Positions 10,301 to 18,066 of a DNA stretch of 64,000 nucleotides are shown here, one piece after another. The translations under genes were made by a program, and so were the position numbers. Origin of the DNA: Bordetella parapertussis (GTDB lineage Bacteria; Pseudomonadota; Gammaproteobacteria; Burkholderiales; Burkholderiaceae_C); the NCBI GenBank assembly GCA_945878355.1, contig CAMCTC010000014.1, positions 9,599 to 73,598 of the forward strand, read 5' to 3'. The first letter of the stretch is position 1, and each line of letters opens with the position of its first letter. A model generated the notes under the pieces. That model searched no databases. It saw only the letters and a list, made by a program, of their open reading frames with translations, and was not told where the DNA came from.

Positions 10301-10749
10301 TGGCCCACCAGCGGCGTGATGCCGGTCTGGTTGGCGGCGTAATAGGGGTCGTTTGGCAGCACCGCATGGATGTGCCGGCGCCGGTCGACCACCGCCCACT
10401 CGACATCGGGTTGCACCGCCATCCGAGCAGCGAGCTGCGCCGACGACAGGCCCCGTCCTCGCAGGCCCTGGGCATGCGGTCCCAGCGGCCGACCGTCGGT
10501 CAAAGGCAGCGACAGGCGCTTGCCCAGAGGACCAGCATGCTGGGCTCGCCCTGCGGCGACGCCTGATCGCGCCAGTGCACTGCCACGGCGGAACTTGACG
10601 ATCACACGCGCGTTGCTGTGATCCTCTGCGACCGGCGCGGCGCTGCGCGGCACCGGCCCGCGCTCGCTGAATGCCGCGCCAGGCATCAACGCGATCAGCA
10701 GCAGCGCCAGCCACCCGACAGCCAGCTGTTTGATCGTTCCCGAAACCAT
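7360..10749 (-). CDS. Secreted S8 subtilisin-like protease with PKD-like repeats and GlyGly-CTERM tail
   Basis: The 1129-aa exported protease has a signal peptide (about 1-28), a prodomain (to about 140) and an S8 domain. The catalytic residues are Asp185 (AVLDTG), His244 (WHGTE), the oxyanion Asn345 (AAGNE) and Ser431 (GTSFAAP). Four PKD/Ig-like repeats of exactly 93 aa follow (about 518-890). Next is a dockerin-like pair of Ca-binding helices (DFDGNGKIELADAIGVL, about 890-955). The C-terminus is a Gly-rich stretch, a hydrophobic helix and RRRS, matching the GlyGly-CTERM sorting signal that rhombosortase cleaves. A rhombosortase candidate is encoded at 25.1 kb. Expected location: outer surface or secreted through type II secretion. 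Confidence 0.93.
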   Translation of the reverse strand: MVSGTIKQLAVGWLALLLIALMPGAAFSERGPVPRSAAPVAEDHSNARVIVKFRRGSALARSGVAAGRAQHAGPLGKRLSLPLTDGRPLGPHAQGLRGRGLSSAQLAARMAVQPDVEWAVVDRRRHIHAVLPNDPYYAANQTGITPLVGQWYLRAPDSTMVSAINAEAAWAMTLGSPAITVAVLDTGVRFDHPDLAGKLWPGYDFVSDAGTGNDGGGRDADASDPGDWTTSADGCGGSSPSSWHGTETAGLIGAATDNGIGMAGVGRKVMLLPVRVLGNCGGYDSDIQAAMLWSAGLSSDPVVNPHPAQVINLSLGSTGSCGPDYQSIMSQLVAARVTVVVAAGNETGLAVNTPANCPGVIAVAGLRHAGTKVGYSSIGPEVAIAAPAGNCVNTASGSPCLYSLLTTNNAGTNSPGANGYSDSYTITVGTSFAAPLVAGTAALMLSVDPTLTSAQVKTALQATARTFPTIGGADSAVRACKAPSNTEQLECYCTTKTCGAGMLDAGAAVARAQASPLQPTAVIALATAAATVGDPVTLNGSASSAAAGRSIAGFQWAIASGAGLASFTGATDGSSVTLATTAAGTVVISLTVTDSAGGTRTTTQPINIAAAPVAAIAPVSVNATVGAAVGLNGSGSSAAIGRSIVAYQWTLISGSAIAAFSGATNSSSATLVTSAAGTVVVSLTVTDSAGAVRSATQAINVAAAPTAAIALSAAIPTAGSAVSLSGAASSAAAGRTIIGYQWAIVSGASLASFTGASNAATAVLATSAAGTVVVSLTVTDSAGGVRTSTQTIDVVAAPTALITMSATVPVAGASVTLDAGASLAGAGRSIAAYQWTIASGAGLASFSGPTTGKTATLATTADGTVVVSLTVTDSGGASSSASQSISIVAPALVLQAVNLQDAMAILRLIVGLDVNSGGQSVTPYQLFAADFDGNGKIELADAIGVLKRVVGLDSPSPQWLFFNASGSGPVVVDKLNPGQTPALKAGIGSSAAANVGLVAVLRGDVVGSQLSHAWSLDARPAGSLALLKDSTAAMAVLTVDLVGDYALTLKVTDASANSASATATLTAAISNTGPSSSTGPTRSFALGSVSTVDGPGGVTTPPASGGGALGLGWLIGLAAAVGLLARRRS
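8080..9195 (-). repeat. Four tandem 279-bp repeats inside the subtilase gene
   Basis: The block CTGTCGGT..ACCGTCAGGCTGA recurs on the plus strand at 8129, 8408, 8687 and 8966, an exact 279-bp period (93 codons). These are the PKD-like modules of the subtilase. The constant period with no indels, together with high nucleotide identity, suggests recent duplication or ongoing homogenisation. It is a site where copy number could change by recombination. Confidence 0.9.
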
Positions 10750-10823
10750 CGCCAGCGCACCCTATTGAAGACCGGTGCAGCCTCCGGCGATCACCGAATG
10801 CTGTGCCGGGATTGTCAAGATGA

Positions 10824-11876
<1,053 letters not shown>

Positions 11877-13904
11877 CTACTTGCCGAGGACTTGCCGCAC
11901 GGTATTGGCCAGGTCTTCGGCAGTCAGGCCGAAATGCTTGAACAGCTGCGGCGCAGGCGCGCTCTCGCCATAGCTGTCGATGCCGAGGACGGCAGCGCAG
12001 CCGTACTTCCACCAGCCGTCGGTCACGCCGGCCTCGATCGCGACCCTCGGCAGCTTGTCCGGCAACACGCTGGTCTTGTAGGCCAGGCTCTGGCGGTCGA
12101 ACACGCTGGTGCTGGGCATCGACACGACACGCACCGCGATCTTCAAGCTGGCCAGCGCCGCCTGGGCATGCAGCGCCAGCGCAACCTCGCTGCCGGTGGC
12201 AATGATCACCGCCTGGGGCTTCTTGTTCAGACCGACTTCGCTGGGCTCGGCCAGCACGTAAGCGCCTTTGGCGATGTCCTCCAGGCCGGCCTTGGGCAGG
12301 TAGGGCAGGTTCTGCCGGCTCAGCAGCAAAGCGCTAGGCCGCTGCCGGCTCTGGATGGCCACGCCCCAGGCCACGGTGGTCTCGGCGCTGTCGGCGGGGC
12401 GCCAAACGTCTAGCCCAGGGATCAGCCGCAGGCTGGCCGCATGCTCGACGCTTTGGTGCGTCGGGCCGTCCTCGCCCAGGCCGATCGAGTCGTGGGTGAA
12501 GACATGGATCACCCTGGTCTTCATCAGCGCGGCCATCCGGATCGCGTTGCGGCTGTAGTCGGAGAAGGTCAGGAAAGTGCCGCCGTAAGGGATGAAACCG
12601 CCGTGCAGCGCAACGCCGTTCATGATCGCGGCCATGCCAAACTCGCGCACGCCGTAGTTGATGTGGCGCCCGCCATTGCTCGCGCCGTCGCTGTCGAAAC
12701 GCAGCGACGGGGTGTACGCCGTGTTGGTCAGGTTGGAGCCGGTCAGGTCGGCCGACCCGCCGAGCAACTCGGGCAGCGCAGCGGTGAAGGCCTCGAGCGC
12801 GTTCTGGCTGGACTTGCGGCTCGCCACCGTCTGCGCAGCACTGTGGGCGGCCACTGCCGCGTCGACCACCGCTTGCGCAAAGCCGGCAGGCAGGTCACCG
12901 CTGAGGCGGCGCGCCAGCTCGGCAGCCAGCGCCGGGTGCTTGACCTTGTAAGCGGAAAAAGCCTTGGTCCAGCGCGCTTCAGCGGCCTCGCCGGCACGTT
13001 TGCCGTCCCAGGCGGCGTAAGCGGCCTCGGGAATCACGAAGGGCTCATGCGGCCAAGCCAGCGCTTCGCGGGTCAGCTTGATCTCGAGCTCACCCAGGGC
13101 CTCGCCGTGGGCCTTGGCGGTGCCGGCGCGGTTGGGCGAACCCTTGCCGATGGTGGTCTTGCAGATCAGCAGCGTGGGTTGGGTCGCCGAGGCTCTGGCT
13201 TGGGTCAGCGCAGCGTCGACTGCCGCCACATCATGGCCGTCAAGCGGGCCGATCACGTTCCAACCATAAGCCTCGAAACGCTTGGCCACGTCGTCGACAT
13301 ACCAGGGCTTGACCGGGCCGTCGATCGAGATGCCGTTGTCGTCGTAGAGCGCGACCAGCTTGTTGAGCTTCCAGGCCCCGGCCAGCGCACAGGCTTCGTG
13401 GCTGATGCCCTCCATCAAGCAGCCGTCGCCCATGAAAGCGTAGGTGCGGTGGTCGACCACGTTGTGCCCAGGGCGGTTGAACTCGGCCGCCAGCAGTTTT
13501 TCGGCCAGCGCCATGCCGACCGCGTTGGTCAGGCCCTGGCCCAAGGGCCCGGTGGTGGTCTCGATGCCTGGCGTCACGCCGACCTCGGGGTGCCCTGGCG
13601 TCTTGCTGTGCAGCTTGCGGAAGTTGCGCAGCTCTGACAACGCGAGGTCGTAACCGGTCAGGTGCAGCAGGGCGTAGACCAGCATCGAGGCATGGCCGTT
13701 GCTCAGCACAAAGCGGTCGCGGTTGGCCCATTGCGGGTTGGCCGGGTTGTGCGACAGATGCCGGCCCCACAGCGCCACCGCGATCTCGGCCATGCCCATG
13801 GGCGCGCCAGGGTGGCCGGAGTTGGCCTGCTGGACCGCGTCCATCGCCAACGCGCGGACCGCGTTGGCCATCAAGGTGGTGTCTTGGTTCTTCGAGGTGG
13901 CCAT
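11877..13904 (-). CDS. tkt: Transketolase
   Basis: Transketolase moves two-carbon ketol units between sugar phosphates in the pentose phosphate pathway, using thiamine diphosphate and a divalent metal. The 675-aa length is normal. The TPP/Mg motif GDGCLMEG, the histidine-rich NSGHPGAPMG near the N-terminus and GLGEDGPTHQSVEH in the middle domain are intact. I start at the ATG giving MATSKNQDTTLMANAVRAL; upstream in-frame sequence is non-conserved. The gene leads the tkt-gap unit. A 9-bp inverted repeat and a -10-like TAAAAT lie about 55-80 bases upstream. Confidence 0.97.
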   Translation of the reverse strand: MATSKNQDTTLMANAVRALAMDAVQQANSGHPGAPMGMAEIAVALWGRHLSHNPANPQWANRDRFVLSNGHASMLVYALLHLTGYDLALSELRNFRKLHSKTPGHPEVGVTPGIETTTGPLGQGLTNAVGMALAEKLLAAEFNRPGHNVVDHRTYAFMGDGCLMEGISHEACALAGAWKLNKLVALYDDNGISIDGPVKPWYVDDVAKRFEAYGWNVIGPLDGHDVAAVDAALTQARASATQPTLLICKTTIGKGSPNRAGTAKAHGEALGELEIKLTREALAWPHEPFVIPEAAYAAWDGKRAGEAAEARWTKAFSAYKVKHPALAAELARRLSGDLPAGFAQAVVDAAVAAHSAAQTVASRKSSQNALEAFTAALPELLGGSADLTGSNLTNTAYTPSLRFDSDGASNGGRHINYGVREFGMAAIMNGVALHGGFIPYGGTFLTFSDYSRNAIRMAALMKTRVIHVFTHDSIGLGEDGPTHQSVEHAASLRLIPGLDVWRPADSAETTVAWGVAIQSRQRPSALLLSRQNLPYLPKAGLEDIAKGAYVLAEPSEVGLNKKPQAVIIATGSEVALALHAQAALASLKIAVRVVSMPSTSVFDRQSLAYKTSVLPDKLPRVAIEAGVTDGWWKYGCAAVLGIDSYGESAPAPQLFKHFGLTAEDLANTVRQVLGK

Positions 13905-13956
13905 GCGCTGTGCCCTGAGGCGTTGGAAGTGAATCGGTCGGGCGGCAAAGCGCAAG

Positions 13957-13984
13957 ATTTTAACGGCCGCAGGCACTGCGGCCG
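13957..13984 (-). promoter_or_regulatory. Inverted repeat and possible promoter upstream of tkt
   Basis: A perfect 9-bp inverted repeat, CGGCCGCAG with a 3-base loop (13964-13972 and 13976-13984), sits upstream of tkt. Reading toward tkt it is followed by TTAAAATCTT, which contains the -10-like TAAAAT. It could be an operator overlapping the promoter. A weak terminator is less likely, as the T-run is poor and no gene on this strand lies just upstream. Confidence 0.35.
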
Positions 13985-14097
13985 GCTGGCCAGGCCGAGG
14001 GGATTGAACGGCAGCGATGCATTGGTCTTGATCTTGCGCAAGAGCAAATCGACCTGTCCGCGACACGCTCTGACCGTCTTCATCCACCGCCCCGACC

Positions 14098-14673
14098 ATG
14101 CGACACCTCGCGCTGAGCGTGATCCACGACGAACACCAAGCCCTGGCTGCGATGCTGCGCTCGATGAGCCTGCTGGTGGCCCGGGCCCATCGCGAAAAGC
14201 ATCCGCCCGACTTCGGCGTGCTGCGGGCGATGCTGTTCTACGTCGATGAGTTCCCCGAAAAGCAACACCATCCCAAGGAAAGCGTGCTGCTGTTTCCGCG
14301 CCTGCGCCTGCGCTGCCCGCAACTGGGCGCCACGCTCGACCGGCTCGACGCTGACCACGAGCACGGCGAGGCCTCGATCCGATTGCTGGAACATGCGCTG
14401 CTGGCTTACGAGGTGCTGGGCGAACCACGCCGGCAAGACTTTGTAGCGGCCATGGACCGCTATGTCGACGCCTACCTCAGCCACATGGCGATCGAGGAAA
14501 GCGAAGTGCTGCCCGCCGCGCGAACGAATTTCAACGAAGCCGACTGGTCGGCGCTAGACGAGGCTTTCGGCGCCAACCGTGATCCGCTGGCCGGCCACGC
14601 AGCAGACGATGTGTACCGGCCGCTGTTCCGCAAGATCGTGATGAGTGCCCCGGCGCCGATAGGCTTGGGCTGA
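14098..14673 (+). CDS. Hemerythrin-like HHE-domain protein
   Basis: The 191-aa all-helical protein carries the metal-ligand pattern of the hemerythrin HHE fold: HDEHQAL near the start, EKQHHPKESVLLFP, DADHEHGE and SHMAIEESEVLP. Such proteins bind a di-iron centre and serve in O2, NO or redox sensing or in iron handling; which one applies here cannot be told. The C-terminal 45 residues beyond the core are not recognisable. It is divergent from tkt and 42 bases ahead of murU. Confidence 0.87.
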   Translation: MRHLALSVIHDEHQALAAMLRSMSLLVARAHREKHPPDFGVLRAMLFYVDEFPEKQHHPKESVLLFPRLRLRCPQLGATLDRLDADHEHGEASIRLLEHALLAYEVLGEPRRQDFVAAMDRYVDAYLSHMAIEESEVLPAARTNFNEADWSALDEAFGANRDPLAGHAADDVYRPLFRKIVMSAPAPIGLG

Positions 14674-14703
14674 AGCCATGCCTGGACGGCGGGCGGCGCG
14701 GCC

Positions 14704-14709
14704 TAAACT
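14704..14709 (+). promoter_or_regulatory. -10-like element six bases before murU ATG
   Basis: TAAACT ends six bases before the murU ATG. If it is a true -10 box, transcription would start at about the A of ATG and give a leaderless mRNA. No good -35 is visible. Confidence 0.3.
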
Positions 14710-14715
14710 CGCGCG

Positions 14716-15441
14716 ATGCCGCCGCAAACACAGCTCAAAGCCCTGATCCTGGCCGCAGGTCGGGGCGAGCGCATGCGCCCGCTCAGCGACCAGACCCCCA
14801 AGCCGCTGCTGACGGTCGGCGGCAAGCCGATCATCGAGTGGCATCTGCTGGCGCTGGCGGCGGCGGGCGTTCGCGAGGTGGTGATCAACACCGCCTGGCT
14901 CGAGCAACAGTTTCCCGAGGTGCTGGGCGACGGCAGCCGCTGGGGCCTGCGACTGCATTACTCAATGGAAGGCCGCGACCACGGCGGTGCGCTCGAGACC
15001 GCGGGCGGCATCCGCAAAGCGCTGCCGCTGCTGGGCGACTGCTTCTGGCTGCTGTCTGGCGACATCGTCGCGCGCGGCTTCGGCTTCGATGCGGCCCGGG
15101 CGCAGCGCTTTGCCAGCGGCAGCGACGATGCCCACCTGTGGCTGGTGGCCAACCCTGATTTCAACGCTGCCGGCGACTTTGCACTGGACGGCGACCGGGT
15201 ACGGCGTCCGGACGCGCACCTGGCCAGGCCCATGACCTACGCCAACCTGGCCTTGATTCGAGGCTCGCTGGTGGCTGGTCTTGCCAGTGGCGAGCGCGCT
15301 GCGCTGGGACCCCTGCTGTTCGCCAGCGCGCAGGCGGGCCGGCTTGGTGGCGAACAGCTGGCAGGCCCATGGCACAACCTGGGCACCCCCGGCCAGCTCG
15401 CAGCACTCAACGCCGCCTGGACTGTGTCGGCCAGCGCCTGA
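14716..15441 (+). CDS. murU: N-acetylmuramate alpha-1-phosphate uridylyltransferase MurU
   Basis: MurU makes UDP-MurNAc from MurNAc-1-phosphate and UTP in the peptidoglycan recycling bypass that avoids the fosfomycin-sensitive MurA step. The 241-aa protein starts with the nucleotidyltransferase signature LAAGRGERMRPLSDQTPKPLL, then VGGKPIIEWHL, and has the metal-binding LLSGDIV. The family-specific acceptor region NLALIRGSL is present. In Pseudomonas and many Burkholderiales the partner kinase amgK is adjacent; here a clear amgK lies at 54956, about 40 kb away. It is followed by a ubiH-like gene. Confidence 0.9.
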   Translation: MPPQTQLKALILAAGRGERMRPLSDQTPKPLLTVGGKPIIEWHLLALAAAGVREVVINTAWLEQQFPEVLGDGSRWGLRLHYSMEGRDHGGALETAGGIRKALPLLGDCFWLLSGDIVARGFGFDAARAQRFASGSDDAHLWLVANPDFNAAGDFALDGDRVRRPDAHLARPMTYANLALIRGSLVAGLASGERAALGPLLFASAQAGRLGGEQLAGPWHNLGTPGQLAALNAAWTVSASA

Positions 15442-15481
15442 GACCCGGCATGCAGACCCCGAAATTTCGCAAGAGGATCCT

Positions 15482-16708
15482 GTGTTGACCCAAGCTGGCG
15501 CAAGCCCCTGGAAGATTGCGGTGATCGGTGCCGGCCCGGCCGGCTTGGCGCTGGCACTGCAAGCTGCCCGATGGCTGCCCCATGCCGACATCTCGCTGTT
15601 CGATGCCCGCGCGGCCGACCAGGACATCTCGGCCGACCCGCGCACGCTGGCGCTGGCACTGGGCAGCGTGCAGACCCTGCAGCGCCTGGGCACTTGGCCG
15701 GCCGAGGCCGCCCAGCCGATCACCGAGGTGCTGGTGTCGCAAGCGCCACCGACCTTGAACCTGCCCTGGGGTCCTGGGCTGGTGCACCTGCGGGCCAAGG
15801 ACGAGGGCGTGGACATGCTGGGTGCGGTGCTGAGTTACGGCGCGCTGGTCAGCTGCCTGCAACAGGCCTGGCAGGCCGCCGAAATGCGCTCGCCGCAGCG
15901 ACTGCACAGCCGTTTTGGCCAGCCGGTGGCCGAGGTGCGCAAGCTCGCTGGCGATGCCGGCGCCGAGGTCGACGCCGGCATCGCCGAGCGCTTCGACCTG
16001 GCGGTGGTGGCTGAAGGCGGTGTGTTTGCCGATCAGGCTCGCAAAGCCGTGACCCACGACTACCACCAGACCGCGTGGGTCGGCACGGTCACGCTGGCCG
16101 GCGCCACGCCCGGACTGGCGATCGAGCGCTTCACCCGGGAGGGCCCGTTGGCACTGTTGCCGCTGCGCGCTGCTGCCGACGGCGCAGCCCGCGCGGCCAT
16201 GGTCTGGTGCGTGACGAGCGAGCAAGACCCGGACCGCGACACGGTGGCGGCCTTGACAGACGCCCAACGAATCGCTGTGCTGAACCAGCTGCTGCCCGAG
16301 CAAGCCGGACAGGTGTTGACGATCTCGCCGCTCAAGCGTTTTGCGCTCGGCCTGAACGCTGAACGCAAGCTGGTCGACGGCGCGATCGTTCGCATCGGCA
16401 ACGCCGCGCAAACGCTTCATCCGGTGGCCGGACAAGGTCTGAACCTGGGCTTGCGCGATGCGGCCGAACTGGTGCAGGCGCTGCGCCACGCCAAACATGA
16501 GGACCTGGGCGCGCTGCTGCGACGGCTCGAATGGGCGCGGGGGCCGGACCGCTGGGGCATGATCGCCGCGACCGATTTTCTGGCCCGCAGCTTCACCTGG
16601 CGCTGGCCGGGATTGCCGGCGGCCCGCGGCTTGGGGTTGGCCGCGCTGCAGGCGATGCCGGCGCTGAAATCGGCGCTGGCCCGGCAGATGATGTTCGGCC
16701 GGCGCTAA
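15482..16708 (+). CDS. UbiH/UbiF/COQ6-family FAD-dependent hydroxylase
   Basis: This FAD-dependent aromatic hydroxylase of the ubiquinone family probably adds a ring hydroxyl in coenzyme Q synthesis. The 408-aa protein has the dinucleotide-binding GAGPAGLALALQ near residue 16. The second FAD motif is GNAAQTLHPVAGQGLNLGLRD near 305. The start is GTG at 15482 with AGAGGA at 15472-15477; an upstream frame runs back into murU and is not coding. Which of UbiH, UbiF or UbiI it corresponds to cannot be settled by eye; family members in beta-proteobacteria have varied positional specificity. Confidence 0.88.
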   Translation: MLTQAGASPWKIAVIGAGPAGLALALQAARWLPHADISLFDARAADQDISADPRTLALALGSVQTLQRLGTWPAEAAQPITEVLVSQAPPTLNLPWGPGLVHLRAKDEGVDMLGAVLSYGALVSCLQQAWQAAEMRSPQRLHSRFGQPVAEVRKLAGDAGAEVDAGIAERFDLAVVAEGGVFADQARKAVTHDYHQTAWVGTVTLAGATPGLAIERFTREGPLALLPLRAAADGAARAAMVWCVTSEQDPDRDTVAALTDAQRIAVLNQLLPEQAGQVLTISPLKRFALGLNAERKLVDGAIVRIGNAAQTLHPVAGQGLNLGLRDAAELVQALRHAKHEDLGALLRRLEWARGPDRWGMIAATDFLARSFTWRWPGLPAARGLGLAALQAMPALKSALARQMMFGRR

Positions 16709-16822
16709 GCGGGCTGTCCGCGGCGCCGTTGGCTCTCAGCCTGTCGACTGACAGTGCAATGCTGTGCTGCTCGACCCAGGACCCACCACGTGCGTTGGCC
16801 CTGTCCCTCGCACAGGCCGCCT

Positions 16823-17056
16823 TCAACCCGGTGACAGCGATTTGGCAATGCGGCGCAGCGCCGCGGCGTCGAGCAGCTTGGCGCCAGACTGGGTCTCGCA
16901 GATCACCGCCAACCGTTCCACGATGCCGGCGGCAAACCGGTGTGCCGCAGCCAAGGTCTCCTCGTCACTGTCGTAGGTGTCGTAAGCCTCGACGGCCACA
17001 CCGCTGTCATTGGCGATGGCCTTGATGTCTATCTTGGTGTTGGGTGCTGTGGCCAC
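16823..17056 (-). CDS. Small conserved-looking protein of unknown function (77 aa)
   Basis: I do not recognise this 77-aa protein. It is soluble, with an acidic middle (YDTYDSDEE) and a C-terminal amphipathic helical region (LLDAAALRRIAKSLSPG). It has a single cysteine and no signal peptide. The start is GTG at 17054-17056 with CAGGAG about seven bases upstream, which is good evidence of translation. It is divergent from the DUF3047 gene and convergent with the UbiH-family gene. Confidence 0.6.
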   Translation of the reverse strand: MATAPNTKIDIKAIANDSGVAVEAYDTYDSDEETLAAAHRFAAGIVERLAVICETQSGAKLLDAAALRRIAKSLSPG

Positions 17057-17240
17057 GGAGAGCTCCTGCTGATGGTTGACGGCGTCGACTCTACAGGCTT
17101 TGCCCCGGCACGGGCAGTGGCGTCAAACGAAACCGGCCTCGGCGATGTCAGAATGGAATCGCAAGTTCCGGCGCAACGCACCACGCCTTTCAAGGCCGCG
17201 CAGGGGCTGGTGCCTGGCCACGGACATCCTCTTGAAAACC

Positions 17241-18020
17241 ATGCCACCTGCCGCTTTCCCCAGCGGCGCCCTGCTGGACCGTCGCCGTTGCTGCTTGGCC
17301 GCGCTCGCCGGGCTCACCGGTCTGGACGGCTGCACCCCTCTGGTCAAGCGCCCGCGGGCCTTGCAGGCCGCAGAAATTGTGCAGTTCTCGACTGCGCGCC
17401 AGCACCATGGGCTGCCCGAGGGCTGGCACGAGCAGGTGATGCGCCGAGACCTCCCGGCCACCCGCTACCGGCTGGTCGACAAGGAAGGTCGCCGGGTCGT
17501 GCACGCGGTGGCTGATCGATCAACTTCGGGTCTGCGCTGCGATGTCGACATCGATCCCCGCGTCACGCCCTGGCTGGAATGGGATTGGCGGGTCGACCAG
17601 CTCGCTGTTGAAGCGACCGTGGCCAGCGACGAGCTCGACGACTGCCCGGCACGCGTGGCCGTGGCCTTCGACGGCGACCTCTCGACCCTGACGCTGCGCG
17701 AGATGTTGTTTCGAGAGCAGGTCGAGCTGTTCACCGGACATGACCTGCCTTTTGCAACCCTGATGTATGTCTGGGACGGCCAGGCAGCGCCCGAGAGCGT
17801 GTTCGAGTACCCGCGCAGCGGGCGAATCCGCTACCTGGTGGTCGAGAGCGGCGCGGCCCACACAGACCGATGGCAACGCTATCGGCGCAACGTGGTCGAC
17901 GACTACCGGCGGGTCTTCGGTGGCGAGCCGGGCCGTATCCTCAGCGTCGGCCTGCTCACCGACAGCGATGACCTCAAGTCCCGCAGCGAAGCCTGGTACG
18001 GCGACCTGAAGTTCAGCTGA
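17241..18020 (+). CDS. DUF3047 family lipoprotein
   Basis: The 259-aa protein of the DUF3047 family has unknown function. After a basic segment (DRRRCCLAALAGLTGLDGC) comes a lipobox-like LDGC with Cys31, so it is probably lipidated and, with Thr at +2, sent to the outer membrane. Family landmarks include WLEWDWRVDQL, the later DRWQRYRRNVVDDYRRVFG and VGLLTDSDDLKSRSEAWYGD. The ATG at 17241 gives a compact signal; longer in-frame starts exist but add a non-hydrophobic tail. It is convergent with the giant YhdP-like gene. Confidence 0.8.
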   Translation: MPPAAFPSGALLDRRRCCLAALAGLTGLDGCTPLVKRPRALQAAEIVQFSTARQHHGLPEGWHEQVMRRDLPATRYRLVDKEGRRVVHAVADRSTSGLRCDVDIDPRVTPWLEWDWRVDQLAVEATVASDELDDCPARVAVAFDGDLSTLTLREMLFREQVELFTGHDLPFATLMYVWDGQAAPESVFEYPRSGRIRYLVVESGAAHTDRWQRYRRNVVDDYRRVFGGEPGRILSVGLLTDSDDLKSRSEAWYGDLKFS

Positions 18021-18066
18021 AGTCCCTGCGCCTCACCATCGTGAGCCGAGCCCCCAGCGGCAAGGA

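Noticed and set aside
12441..13637. 398-codon plus-strand open frame opposite tkt
   Set aside because: No motif, GC-biased antisense frame of a certain transketolase.
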